40,612 nt of DNA, from positions 1 through 40,612 of the forward strand of contig NZ_CABPTO010000009.1 of NCBI RefSeq assembly GCF_902460355.1, written 5' to 3'. The DNA comes from Streptococcus sp. Marseille-P6264. GTDB lineage: Bacteria; Bacillota; Bacilli; Lactobacillales; Streptococcaceae. Shown here piece by piece: positions 15,351 to 24,457 of the stretch. Numbering within the stretch: the stretch's first letter is position 1; the number at the start of each line of letters is the position of its first letter. The notes beneath the pieces were generated by a model, which had not been told where the DNA came from, did no database searches, and saw only the letters and a list, made by a program, of their open reading frames with translations. Both the position numbers and the translations under genes were made by a program.

Positions 15351-17735
15351 ATGACAGAATTTTATTTTTCAGGCACTATTGAGCGCATCATTTTTGAAAA
15401 TCCCAGCAATTTCTTTCGAATCCTCCTCTTGGATATCCAAGACACGGATTGTGAAGATTTTGATGATTTTGAGATTATCGTGACCGGAACCATGGCCGAT
15501 ATTATCGAAGGCGAGGATTATACATTTTGGGGAAACCTAGTCCAACACCCAAAGTACGGACAGCAGCTAAAAATTTCCCGCTACGAGAGGGCAAAACCGA
15601 CTAGCAAGGGGCTGGTTAAGTATTTTTCCAGTGAGCACTTTAAAGGTATTGGGGTCAAGACAGCTCAAAAAATCGTGGAACTCTATGGAGATGAAACCAT
15701 TGACAAGATTTTAGCTGAGCCAGAAAAACTCAAAGAAATCACTGGCCTTTCCGCCAAGAACCGAGAAGCCTTTGTGGCCAAACTGCAACTTAACTATGGG
15801 ACAGAACTGGTCTTAGCCAAACTGGCAGCCTACGGCATTCCCAATAAACTAGCCTTTCAGATTCAGGAAACCTACAAGGAAGAAACGCTGGAAATCGTCG
15901 AGCAGTATCCCTACCGGCTGGTTGAAGATATCCAAGGTATCGGCTTTAAAATCGCCGATCAGCTGGCCCAGCAGTTGGGCATTGAGAGTGATGCCCCTGA
16001 GCGTTTTCGAGCTGGCTTGCTTCATACCCTTCTGACCCAGTCCATGGAAACTGGCGACACCTATTTGGAGGCTAGAGACCTATTGGCTCATACGATTGAG
16101 CTTTTGGAAAGTTCGCGTCAAGTAGAACTAGATCCTAGTCTGGTAGCCGATGAATTGGCTCACCTGATTGAAGAAGACAAAGTCCAAAATGTTGAGACCA
16201 AGATTTTTGAAAACAGCCTCTTCTTTGCCGAGGAAGGCATCCGCAGCAATCTGGTCCGCCTCTTGGAAAAAGGCCATCAGGATCGCTTTGAAGAGGGAAA
16301 AATCCTCGACGCCATCAGCCAAGCTGAAGATGACCTAGGCATCCACTATGATCAGATTCAGAAGCAGGCCATTTTCGACGCTATCACACAAAAAGTCTTT
16401 ATCCTGACGGGTGGACCAGGAACAGGAAAAACAACCGTTATTAATGGTATCATCGCAGTCTACAGCCAGCTTCGAGGCTTGGATTTGAAAAAGAAGGCCG
16501 ATTTGCCCATTCTTCTAGCGGCTCCCACTGGTCGTGCTGCTCGGCGCATGAACGAATTGACCGGTCTTCCTAGCGCCACTATCCACCGCCATTTGGGGAT
16601 GACCGGAGATGATGATACCAGTCATTTGGATGATTATCTGGATGCTGACTTTATCATCGTGGACGAGTTCTCCATGGTGGACACTTGGCTGGCCAATCAG
16701 CTCCTCAGCAATATCTCTTCCAATACCAAACTACTTTTGGTGGGCGATGCAGAGCAGTTACCCTCTGTCAGTCCTGGGCAGGTATTAGCAGACCTACTGC
16801 AAATATCGAGCATTCCCCAGACCAAGCTAGAAAAAATTTACCGTCAGAGTCAAGATTCGACCATTGTTACCTTGGCTAGTCAGATCCAAAAAGGACTGCT
16901 GCCAGCAGATTTTACTGAGAAAAAAGCGGATCGTTCTTATTTTGAAGCTCGAAATGAACACATCCCACCCATGATTGAACGAATTACCAGCGCAGCTATT
17001 CGCAGCGGCATCCCAGCTCAGGATGTGCAAGTGCTGGCTCCCATGTACCGCGGACAGGCTGGCATTGACCAGATTAACAACCTCATGCAAAATCTCATCA
17101 ATCCTGTGGAAAAAGATCAGCTGACCTTTGAGGCACCTGACTGCCAATATCGACAGGGAGATCGGGTCATCCACCTCGTCAATGATGCTGAAAGCAATGT
17201 CTTTAACGGTGACTTGGGCTATATCACCGACCTGCTGCCAGCCAAGTACACCGAATCCAAGCAGGACGAATTGACCATCAACTTTGATGGCAACGAGATT
17301 AGCTATCAGCGCAGCGAATGGTACAAAATCCGCCTAGCCTATGCCATGAGCATCCACAAGTCTCAAGGCAGCGAGTTTCCCGTGGTCATCCTTCCCATTA
17401 CCCGAAGCAGTCACCGGATGCTGCAGCGAAACCTCATCTACACCGCTATCACCCGCGCCAAGAGCAAGTTGATCTTACTTGGGGAAAAAGCAGCCTTTGA
17501 CTATGCCGCAAAAAATACCGGTACAGCCCGAAAAACCTATCTAATTCAACGTTTTGAAGATATTGGAAATCCCAAAGAAATTATCCACACTCCTGTGGAT
17601 AACGCCGAACCACCTGTGGAAAACTATATCTTAACTGAGGAAAATCTCCTAACAATCGATCCTCTAATCGGACTGACTGAGGAAGATATCAACAGTATAT
17701 TTAGCAATGGCAACCAAATAGAAACAGATGCCTAG
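15351..17735 (+). CDS. recD2: RecD-like DNA helicase (RecD2)
   Basis: 794 residues from the ATG at 15351. A start at 15306 would be inside the terminator hairpin and adds residues absent from the family. The N-terminal part has an OB-like domain and helix-hairpin-helix motifs ('FKGIGVKTAQKIV', 'IQGIGFKIADQLA'). The SF1 helicase core has Walker A 'GGPGTGKTTV' near 360, motif II 'IVDEFSMVD', motif V 'SIHKSQGSEF' and motif VI 'YTAITRAKSKL'. RecD2 is a 5'-3' helicase acting in repair and fork maintenance without RecBC. The RBS is weak: AAAGAG lies 12 nt upstream. Confidence 0.93.
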   Translation: MTEFYFSGTIERIIFENPSNFFRILLLDIQDTDCEDFDDFEIIVTGTMADIIEGEDYTFWGNLVQHPKYGQQLKISRYERAKPTSKGLVKYFSSEHFKGIGVKTAQKIVELYGDETIDKILAEPEKLKEITGLSAKNREAFVAKLQLNYGTELVLAKLAAYGIPNKLAFQIQETYKEETLEIVEQYPYRLVEDIQGIGFKIADQLAQQLGIESDAPERFRAGLLHTLLTQSMETGDTYLEARDLLAHTIELLESSRQVELDPSLVADELAHLIEEDKVQNVETKIFENSLFFAEEGIRSNLVRLLEKGHQDRFEEGKILDAISQAEDDLGIHYDQIQKQAIFDAITQKVFILTGGPGTGKTTVINGIIAVYSQLRGLDLKKKADLPILLAAPTGRAARRMNELTGLPSATIHRHLGMTGDDDTSHLDDYLDADFIIVDEFSMVDTWLANQLLSNISSNTKLLLVGDAEQLPSVSPGQVLADLLQISSIPQTKLEKIYRQSQDSTIVTLASQIQKGLLPADFTEKKADRSYFEARNEHIPPMIERITSAAIRSGIPAQDVQVLAPMYRGQAGIDQINNLMQNLINPVEKDQLTFEAPDCQYRQGDRVIHLVNDAESNVFNGDLGYITDLLPAKYTESKQDELTINFDGNEISYQRSEWYKIRLAYAMSIHKSQGSEFPVVILPITRSSHRMLQRNLIYTAITRAKSKLILLGEKAAFDYAAKNTGTARKTYLIQRFEDIGNPKEIIHTPVDNAEPPVENYILTEENLLTIDPLIGLTEEDINSIFSNGNQIETDA

Positions 17736-17740
17736 GTCTA

Positions 17741-17807
17741 CCTTTTAAGCTGTCATAGAAGCTTAAAAGGAAAGCCTCGTAAGGTCGTTCTTTGCTCAGA
17801 TTCGACC
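17741..17807. repeat. Two inverted repeats after recD2
   Basis: CCTTTTAAGC/GCTTAAAAGG (17741-17750 and 17761-17770) is a perfect 10-bp stem with a 10-nt loop. A second potential stem, GGTCG/CGACC, lies at 17783-17807. Neither has a T-run, so they are not classical terminators. They may be an mRNA 3'-end structure or a small RNA. Confidence 0.4.
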
Positions 17808-17840
17808 AAGAGTGCCTTATCAAATGTTTCCTATAAAAAT

Positions 17841-17873
17841 AGAGTCTGGGAAAAATTGCCTTAGACTCTTTTC
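17841..17873. terminator. Bidirectional terminator between recD2 and dinB
   Basis: AGAGTCT (17841-17847) and AGACTCT (17863-17869) form the stem. A T-run follows on the plus strand and a T5 on the minus strand, which suits the convergent genes. Confidence 0.85.
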
Positions 17874-17877
17874 TATC

Positions 17878-18942
17878 TTATTTAAACCCCGTCACTGTCA
17901 GTCCTAGCAGCCGAATACCTCGTGGTTGCTCTTCCAAGTTATCGTATATCTCATGCGCAGTTCGCTCGATTTGCTCCTTGTCTTGAGTGGCTAGAGCCAA
18001 ACTTTTTCTTTTAGTCAAGGTAGAGAAATCGGCATAGCGGATTTTCAGAACGATGGTTCGTCCTCTCTTGTCATGCTTAGTCAAGCTATTTTCTACCTTC
18101 TGTGCCAACAGGGTCAGCTCTTTCTTAATATCCTCCTCACTATAGAGCAGTTTGGCATAGGTCCGCTCCTTACCGATAGACTTACGGATACGATTGGACT
18201 TGACCGGGCTATTGCTGATGCCGCGCGCTTTTCGGTAAAGATCAAAGCCAAAGCGACCGAACCTATCAATCAAAGTCATTTCTGGTATCTTGAGTAGATC
18301 TGCACCAGTATAAACTCCCATTTCATGCAGTTTTTCAACACTCTTCTTACCAACTCCATGAAACTTGGCAATATCCATAGGCGCCAGAAAGGCCTCAGCC
18401 TCTTCGGGTAAAATAACAGTCAGACCGTGCGGCTTCTCATAATCACTGGCAATCTTGGCCAGAAACTTATTATAAGAAACGCCTGCCGAAGCTGTCAGTT
18501 GCAATTCATTCCAGATATCGTGCTGGATCAGCTTGGCAATTTTGACTGCAGATTTGATACCCAACTTATTTTCCGTCACATCCAGATAAGCCTCGTCTAT
18601 GCTCATGGGCTCAATTTTATCCGTATAGCGCTTGAAAATCTCTCGAATCTGCAAACCAACCGTTTGATATTTCTCATAATTTCCCGAGATAAAAATCCCC
18701 TGCGGGCAGCGCTCGTAGGCTTCCTTGGAACTCATAGCTGAATGAACTCCGAACTTTCTGGCCTCATAATTACAGGTCGAAACCACACCACGTCCACCCG
18801 TCTGACGCGGATCACTACCGATAATCACAGGCCTTCCCTTTAGTTTAGGATTGTCCCGCTCTTCGACCGAAGCAAAAAAAGCATCCATATCAATATGAAT
18901 GATCTTTCGCGATGTATCATTGATTAGCGGAAAAATTAGCAT
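17878..18942 (-). CDS. dinB: DNA polymerase IV (Y-family)
   Basis: 354 residues, beginning [13 protein letters not shown] as in pneumococcal DinP. Catalytic carboxylates are in '[12 protein letters not shown]' (about 17-28) and 'SIDEAYLD' (about 118-125). HhH-like '[12 protein letters not shown]' and the little-finger region with '[13 protein letters not shown]' follow, ending '[11 protein letters not shown]'. It performs translesion synthesis. It has its own extended -10 promoter (TGATAAAAT, TAAAAT at 18983-18978) and AGGAG before the ATG. It is convergent with recD2. No LexA-type or other SOS box was noticed. Confidence 0.95.
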   Translation of the reverse strand: MLIFPLINDTSRKIIHIDMDAFFASVEERDNPKLKGRPVIIGSDPRQTGGRGVVSTCNYEARKFGVHSAMSSKEAYERCPQGIFISGNYEKYQTVGLQIREIFKRYTDKIEPMSIDEAYLDVTENKLGIKSAVKIAKLIQHDIWNELQLTASAGVSYNKFLAKIASDYEKPHGLTVILPEEAEAFLAPMDIAKFHGVGKKSVEKLHEMGVYTGADLLKIPEMTLIDRFGRFGFDLYRKARGISNSPVKSNRIRKSIGKERTYAKLLYSEEDIKKELTLLAQKVENSLTKHDKRGRTIVLKIRYADFSTLTKRKSLALATQDKEQIERTAHEIYDNLEEQPRGIRLLGLTVTGFK

Positions 18943-19254
18943 GCCGTCTCCTATAAGTTAGAATAGCTCTTTAGCAAATTTTATCATTTTTAAAGAAAGT
19001 TTCAAAGGATTTTTATTCAAAAGCAAGACCGGAAAATGTGATAAACTTTCTGAGGTACATAGACACAGTATTAAAATAGGAATTTCAGTATTGGACAAAT
19101 TTTTCCATAGTAACGTTCAAAGCAAGGACAAAATAATTCAACTTATCAGCTTCTTTCTACTATTTCATTTACCATTTTCAAAATTATAAAACAATTTGCG
19201 ACAAAATATCAATCTGTATTATAAAAGAAAGCCTCTTTTAGCACTGAAATTCGT
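18943..19254. other. Long AT-rich intergenic region between dinB and pflB
   Basis: About 310 bp before the pfl promoter. Apart from the dinB promoter at its left end, I see no ORF with an RBS, no strong hairpin and no repeat. The AT-rich stretch near 19150-19230 could hold upstream activator sites for pfl. Confidence 0.5.
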
Positions 19255-19283
19255 TTGTGAAACCGATTACCTTGTGATATACT
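19255..19283 (+). promoter_or_regulatory. pflB promoter with overlapping cre-like site
   Basis: TTGTGA (19255-19260), 17 bp, then TATACT (19278-19283). The -10 also carries an extended TGA. Positions 19257-19271 match 13 of 15 positions of the CcpA cre consensus WTGNAANCGNWNNCA, differing at the first and last base. A second TTGTGA at 19272-19277 makes a direct repeat. This suggests catabolite control, possibly with a second regulator. Confidence 0.65.
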
Positions 19284-19333
19284 TTAATTATAAATGTAAC
19301 AGTTTATGTTGCTAGAATAAAGAGGAAAATCTA

Positions 19334-21649
19334 ATGGTTGTTAAAACAGTTGTGGAAGCTCAAGACATTTTTGACAAGGCCTGGGAAGGCTTCAAAGGTG
19401 AAGACTGGAAAGAGAAAGCAAGTATCTCTCGCTTCGTTCAAGCCAACTACACACCTTACGATGGAGATGAAAGCTTCTTGGCAGGTCCTACTGAGCGCTC
19501 ACTCCACATCAAAAAAATCGTAGAAGAAACAAAAGCTCACTACGAAGAAACTCGTTTCCCAATGGACACTCGTCCAACATCTATTGCAGATATCCCTGCT
19601 GGTTATATTGACAGAGATAACGAACTAATTTACGGTATTCAAAACGATGAACTCTTCAAATTGAACTTCATGCCAAAAGGTGGTATCCGTATGGCTGAAA
19701 CAACTTTGAAGGAGAATGGTTATGAACCTGATCCAGCTGTTCACGAAATTTTCACAAAATATGTGACAACTGTTAACGACGGTATTTTCCGTGCTTATAC
19801 TTCTAACATTCGTCGTGCTCGTCACGCCCACACTGTAACTGGTCTTCCAGATGCCTACTCACGTGGACGTATCATCGGTGTTTACGCACGTCTTGCTCTT
19901 TACGGTGCAGACTACTTGATGCAAGAAAAAGTCAACGACTGGAATGCAATCAAAGAAATCGACGAAGAAACAATTCGTCTTCGTGAAGAAGTAAACCTTC
20001 AATACCAAGCTTTGCAACAAGTTGTTCGCTTGGGTGATCTTTACGGAGTTGATGTTCGTAAACCGGCGATGAACGTTAAAGAAGCGATCCAATGGGTTAA
20101 TATTGCCTTTATGGCTGTCTGCCGTGTTATCAACGGTGCTGCTACATCCCTAGGCCGTGTGCCAATCGTATTGGATATCTTTGCAGAACGTGACCTTGCT
20201 CGTGGTACGTTTACTGAATCAGAAATCCAAGAATTTGTTGATGATTTCGTTATGAAACTTCGTACAGTTAAATTTGCTCGTACAAAAGCCTATGACCAAT
20301 TGTACTCAGGTGACCCAACCTTCATCACAACTTCTATGGCTGGTATGGGTAACGACGGTCGTCACCGTGTTACAAAGATGGACTACCGTTTCTTGAATAC
20401 TCTTGACAACATCGGTAACTCTCCAGAGCCAAACTTGACAGTTCTTTGGACTGATAAATTGCCATACAACTTCCGTCGCTACTGTATGCATATGAGCCAC
20501 AAACACTCTTCTATCCAATACGAAGGTGTAACAACAATGGCTAAAGACGGATATGGTGAAATGAGCTGTATCTCATGCTGTGTGTCTCCACTTGACCCAG
20601 AAAACGAAGAACAACGCCACAACATCCAGTACTTCGGTGCTCGTGTAAACGTATTGAAAGCTCTTCTTACTGGTTTGAACGGTGGTTACGATGATGTACA
20701 TAAAGACTACAAAGTATTTGACATCGATCCTATCCGTGACGAAGTTCTTGAATTTGAATCAGTTAAAGCGAACTTTGAAAAATCACTTGACTGGTTGACT
20801 GACACTTACGTAGATGCTTTGAACATCATCCACTACATGACTGACAAGTACAACTATGAGGCTGTTCAAATGGCCTTCTTGCCAACTAAACAACGTGCTA
20901 ACATGGGATTCGGTATCTGTGGATTCGCTAACACTGTTGACACATTGTCAGCTATCAAGTACGCTACAGTTAAACCAATCCGTGACGAAAATGGATACAT
21001 CTACGATTACGAAACAATCGGTGAATACCCACGTTGGGGTGAAGATGACCCACGTTCAAACGAATTGGCAGAATGGTTGATCGAAGCTTATACAACTCGT
21101 CTACGTAGCCACAAACTATACAAAGACGCAGAAGCTACAGTATCACTTTTGACAATCACATCTAACGTTGCTTACTCTAAACAAACTGGTAACTCACCAG
21201 TCCATAAAGGTGTATACCTCAACGAAGATGGTTCTGTGAACTTGTCTAAACTTGAATTCTTCTCACCAGGTGCTAACCCTTCTAACAAAGCTAAAGGTGG
21301 ATGGTTGCAAAACTTGAACTCACTTGCTAGCCTTGACTTTGGTTACGCAGCTGACGGTATCTCATTGACAACTCAAGTTTCTCCACGTGCTCTTGGTAAG
21401 ACTCGTGACGAACAAGTGGATAACTTGGTAACAATCCTTGATGGTTACTTTGAAAACGGTGGACAACACGTTAACTTGAACGTTATGGACTTGCAAGATG
21501 TTTACGACAAGATCATGTCAGGTGAAGACGTAATCGTACGTATCTCTGGATACTGTGTAAACACTAAATACCTCACTCCAGAACAAAAAACTGAATTGAC
21601 ACAACGTGTCTTCCACGAAGTTCTTTCAATGGATGACGCACTTAGCTAA
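19334..21649 (+). CDS. pflB: Formate C-acetyltransferase (pyruvate formate-lyase)
   Basis: 771 residues. It converts pyruvate and CoA to acetyl-CoA and formate by glycyl-radical chemistry, the anaerobic, sugar-limited branch of streptococcal fermentation. The active-site cysteine pair is C415-C416 in '[12 protein letters not shown]', and the radical glycine is G739 in '[17 protein letters not shown]'. AGAGGAAAA precedes the ATG. Codon use is strongly biased (GGT, CGT, AAC, GAA), as for highly expressed genes. It is monocistronic between its promoter and a strong terminator. The activating enzyme (pflA) is not in this window. Confidence 0.98.
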   Translation: MVVKTVVEAQDIFDKAWEGFKGEDWKEKASISRFVQANYTPYDGDESFLAGPTERSLHIKKIVEETKAHYEETRFPMDTRPTSIADIPAGYIDRDNELIYGIQNDELFKLNFMPKGGIRMAETTLKENGYEPDPAVHEIFTKYVTTVNDGIFRAYTSNIRRARHAHTVTGLPDAYSRGRIIGVYARLALYGADYLMQEKVNDWNAIKEIDEETIRLREEVNLQYQALQQVVRLGDLYGVDVRKPAMNVKEAIQWVNIAFMAVCRVINGAATSLGRVPIVLDIFAERDLARGTFTESEIQEFVDDFVMKLRTVKFARTKAYDQLYSGDPTFITTSMAGMGNDGRHRVTKMDYRFLNTLDNIGNSPEPNLTVLWTDKLPYNFRRYCMHMSHKHSSIQYEGVTTMAKDGYGEMSCISCCVSPLDPENEEQRHNIQYFGARVNVLKALLTGLNGGYDDVHKDYKVFDIDPIRDEVLEFESVKANFEKSLDWLTDTYVDALNIIHYMTDKYNYEAVQMAFLPTKQRANMGFGICGFANTVDTLSAIKYATVKPIRDENGYIYDYETIGEYPRWGEDDPRSNELAEWLIEAYTTRLRSHKLYKDAEATVSLLTITSNVAYSKQTGNSPVHKGVYLNEDGSVNLSKLEFFSPGANPSNKAKGGWLQNLNSLASLDFGYAADGISLTTQVSPRALGKTRDEQVDNLVTILDGYFENGGQHVNLNVMDLQDVYDKIMSGEDVIVRISGYCVNTKYLTPEQKTELTQRVFHEVLSMDDALS

Positions 21650-21664
21650 GCCTCTTTCCTAATT

Positions 21665-21696
21665 GTAAAACCAGCTGAAAATCAGCTGGTTTTCTT
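21665..21696 (+). terminator. Terminator after pflB
   Basis: AAAACCAGCTGA and TCAGCTGGTTTT form a 12-bp stem around a 4-nt loop, followed by CTTTT. Confidence 0.9.
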
Positions 21697-21726
21697 TTGC
21701 TTTGGAGAGATAGCTTTGAGCATTTG

Positions 21727-21735
21727 TGTTATAAT
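21727..21735 (+). promoter_or_regulatory. Extended -10 promoter of the ThrE-like pair
   Basis: TGTTATAAT with TATAAT at 21730-21735, 31 nt before the ATG. No clear -35. AAAGGGGA serves as RBS. Confidence 0.6.
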
Positions 21736-21766
21736 AGAGTTATTGTGAAATGAAAAAGGGGATATA

Positions 21767-22540
21767 ATGGCTGAGAAAATGTCTACAGATGAAAAAAATC
21801 TTAATCTGGCCGTTGATGTTATCATGCTAGCTGGGACCTTGCTATTACAAAGCGGCTCAGAGATTTATCGGGTCGAAGACACCATGATCCGAATTGCCCA
21901 TTCGCAAGGCATCATGGACTGCAATGCCTTAGCCATGCCCGTTGCCATATTCTTTTCAATTGAAAACACTAATATTTCTCGAATGAAGCGAAATATCCAT
22001 ATGAACTACAATATCGAGAAAGTCTGCGATGTCAATCAGGTTTCTCGGCAATTAGTCAGTGGAGCCATCAATCTGGAAGAAGCGCTTGAACAACTAAAAG
22101 CATTTAAAACAAAAGGGGTTCCCTATAGCAAGAGAGAACTCATTACAGCAGCCACACTCAGTGCTCCTTTCTTTTCTATCATGTTCGGTGGGAATTTCTT
22201 CGATGCTCTTGGGGCTGGTCTAGCGACCCTATTTGGCTTCTCTTTCTCTCTTTATGTCGATAAATATATTCGAATTCCTTTTGTTTCAGCCTTTGCTGGA
22301 GCTTTTGTCTTCGGATTATTAGCCCAGATTTGGGCTCGCTACTCAGGCTTCGATTCAACAGCAGACTTGATCATCGCAGGAGCTGTTATGCCCTTCGTCC
22401 CAGGAATCGCTTTGACCAACTCAGTTAGAGATATCATGACCAACCATATCAACTCTGGAATGAGCAAACTCTTTGAATCACTCCTCATTACCCTTGCTCT
22501 CGGCGCCGGCACCTCTGTCGCCCTCATTCTTATGAAATAA
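21767..22540 (+). CDS. Threonine/serine exporter family protein, large subunit (ThrE N-terminal type)
   Basis: 257 residues. The cytoplasmic N-terminal half includes 'LLLQSGSEIYRVEDTM' (about 21-36) and 'NALAMPVAIFFS', typical of the DUF1212/ThrE family. About five membrane spans follow from residue 125 on. In Corynebacterium ThrE is one protein; here, as in many Firmicutes, it is split into this subunit and the next gene. The substrate is inferred as threonine or serine but is not shown for streptococci. The second gene starts 4 nt after the stop. Confidence 0.85.
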   Translation: MAEKMSTDEKNLNLAVDVIMLAGTLLLQSGSEIYRVEDTMIRIAHSQGIMDCNALAMPVAIFFSIENTNISRMKRNIHMNYNIEKVCDVNQVSRQLVSGAINLEEALEQLKAFKTKGVPYSKRELITAATLSAPFFSIMFGGNFFDALGAGLATLFGFSFSLYVDKYIRIPFVSAFAGAFVFGLLAQIWARYSGFDSTADLIIAGAVMPFVPGIALTNSVRDIMTNHINSGMSKLFESLLITLALGAGTSVALILMK

Positions 22541-22544
22541 GCCT

Positions 22545-23003
22545 ATGACAATCTTGACTTTCTTACTACAAGCTCTGGCCAGCCTACTGGCTATCATCAC
22601 TTTTCTAATCGTTCTAAATGTCCAGCGTAGTATGCTGATTCCTGGCGGAGTCTTAGGAATGGCCACTTGGCTACTCTATCTCCTACTCAAGGGACCGACC
22701 AATGTTATCATTGCAACTTTCGTGGCTGCTATCATTGGCTCCTGTGCCAGCCAAATCCTCAGCATCATCTACAGAACGCCAGCTGTCGTCTTTATTTTGG
22801 CTATTCTAGCGCCTCTAGTACCTGGATATATTTCCTACCGGACAACTGCCTTTTTTGTGACAGGCGATTATGGTCAGGCCATGGTCAATGCTACCTTGGT
22901 CGTCATCCTAGCCTTGGTCATCTCTATCGGCATGGCTAGCGGGACTGTCGTCTTAAAGATCTACAGCTACCTTAAGAAACATCCTCTTAACTATAAAAAA
23001 TGA
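22545..23003 (+). CDS. Threonine/serine exporter family protein, small subunit
   Basis: 152 residues with four or five membrane spans ('ILTFLLQALASLLAIITFL' at the N-terminus; 'VVFILAILAPLVPGYISYRT' in the middle). It matches the C-terminal (DUF3815/YjjB) half of ThrE and should pair with the preceding gene. The start is 4 nt after that gene's stop, with only a weak RBS, which suggests coupled translation. Its TGA stop at 23001-23003 is also the first triplet of the intergenic repeat element. Confidence 0.85.
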   Translation: MTILTFLLQALASLLAIITFLIVLNVQRSMLIPGGVLGMATWLLYLLLKGPTNVIIATFVAAIIGSCASQILSIIYRTPAVVFILAILAPLVPGYISYRTTAFFVTGDYGQAMVNATLVVILALVISIGMASGTVVLKIYSYLKKHPLNYKK

Positions 23004-23190
23004 GAGTGGGACAGAAATCGGTAATTCGTTAGAATTCGATTTCGTCGTCCCACCTCCGCACAGTTGAGTAGGGCTGTAAAAGCTGATGAAATCAGCGTAA
23101 TAGAGCCCACTCAACCACTGCGTCTTGCTCGACAATCCAAAGACAATTGAGAGGCTAGGACTTTTGTCCCAGCCTCTCAATTGTCTTTAC
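23001..23190. repeat. Three-hairpin intergenic repeat element
   Basis: Hairpin 1 (23006-23053): GTGGGAC...GTCCCAC outside GAAATCG...CGATTTC outside AATTC...GAATT. Hairpin 2 (23063-23115): GTTGAGT...ACTCAAC outside GGGCT...AGCCC and GCTGAT...ATCAGC. Hairpin 3 (23142-23185): a perfect 15-bp stem, GACAATTGAGAGGCT with its complement. The element begins at the stop of the upstream gene, and its last hairpin covers the stop and last codons of mvaA. From memory the text resembles a dispersed repeat of oral streptococci ('GAGTGGGACAGAAATCG'); this needs a genome search. It probably also serves as the terminator for both convergent genes. Confidence 0.75.
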
Positions 23191-24457
23191 GCATTTTGGT
23201 TAAAATTTCCTTGGCTTTTGCCTGATTGAATTGCTTCTCTTTGAGAAGTTCTGCAACGACAGAAGCAATCTCCTCTTCCTGAGCACCTGCCAATAAAGCT
23301 AGAGATTTGGCTTGGAGCTTCATGTGCCCAGCCTGAATTCCCGTAGTCACCAGTGCTCTCAAAGCTGCAAAATTTTGCGCTAAGCCGACAGAGACGATAA
23401 TCGAAGCCAATTCTTTGGCTGTCGGTTGCCCCAATAAATCAAAACTAGCGACAACCATTGGATTAAGCCCAATCGAGCCTCCTTTGGCCGCAACAGGCAT
23501 GGGTAAAGTCAACTGGCCATAGAGCTTACCTTCCTCTAAATCGACCTTCCACTGACTCAATCCCTGGTAGCCGCCATCTCGAGTGGCATAGGCATGGGCT
23601 CCGGCTTCAATGGCCCGCCAGTCATTTCCTGTCGCCAAAAGAACTGCATCAATTCCGTTGAAAATCCCTTTATTATGCGTGCTGGCCCGATAAGGATCCT
23701 GCTTTGCAAACTGACTGGCTAAAGCGATTCTTTGAGCGGTGCGTTCGGCTTCTGCCTTGTCTCGACTGAGTGAGTGGAAATCAATTTCACAAGAGGCTGT
23801 TACGAGTGCCTCAGTCGCATAGTTAGACAGGATGGCCATCAAGCTCTGTCCACCTGTTAGCTCCTCTAATCGTTCTTTTAGGGCTTCTAGCATCGTATTA
23901 AGGATATTGGCACCCATGGCTTCCTGAGTGTCCACGACAAGGTAGACAACTAGAAAGTCCGTCTCTCCCTCTAGGAAATCCGTTCTCAAATCACGCGCCC
24001 CACCTCCTCGCTTGACGATGGAAGGATGGGCTTGATTTGCCAACTCCAGCAAAGCTGACTTCTCATTTTGGATCTGCTCTAGAGCTTTAGCTACATCAGG
24101 TACATCATAGAGTGCGACCTGCCCAATCATATGCCGATTATGAATCTTGGTTTTGAAACCGCCATTGCGCTTAATGATTTTTGCTGCAAAACTAGCAGCA
24201 GCAACGACAGAAGGCTCCTCCGTTGCAAAAGGTACCTGATAAACCTGCCCATCTATGAGAAAGTCTGGTGCAATCGAATAAGGTAGAGCCAAAACAGAAA
24301 GCACATTTTCACTCATTTGATTGGCTGTCTCCAGCGGCAAATGGCTTTGATTAGCAAGATTTTGCCAATTCTCATCCTGGAGTAGCTCATAGGCTTTCAG
24401 AAACTCTAGCCGCTCTGCAGGTGTCTTTTTAGAAAATCCAGTCCAATTTATTTTCAT
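23177..24457 (-). CDS. mvaA: Hydroxymethylglutaryl-CoA reductase, class II
   Basis: 426 residues. It reduces HMG-CoA to mevalonate for isoprenoid synthesis. Motifs include 'ENVLSVLALPYSIAPDFLIDG' cut as 'LALPYSIAP' (about 55-63), 'EAMGANILNTMLEAL', 'THNKGIFNGIDAVLLATGND' and 'AAKGGSIGLNP'. The ATG overlaps the last 4 nt of mvaS (24454-24457), so the two are coupled. The last residues (RKDN) and the stop are encoded inside hairpin 3 of the intergenic repeat, so the element has shaped the C-terminus. Confidence 0.96.
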   Translation of the reverse strand: MKINWTGFSKKTPAERLEFLKAYELLQDENWQNLANQSHLPLETANQMSENVLSVLALPYSIAPDFLIDGQVYQVPFATEEPSVVAAASFAAKIIKRNGGFKTKIHNRHMIGQVALYDVPDVAKALEQIQNEKSALLELANQAHPSIVKRGGGARDLRTDFLEGETDFLVVYLVVDTQEAMGANILNTMLEALKERLEELTGGQSLMAILSNYATEALVTASCEIDFHSLSRDKAEAERTAQRIALASQFAKQDPYRASTHNKGIFNGIDAVLLATGNDWRAIEAGAHAYATRDGGYQGLSQWKVDLEEGKLYGQLTLPMPVAAKGGSIGLNPMVVASFDLLGQPTAKELASIIVSVGLAQNFAALRALVTTGIQAGHMKLQAKSLALLAGAQEEEIASVVAELLKEKQFNQAKAKEILTKMRKDN

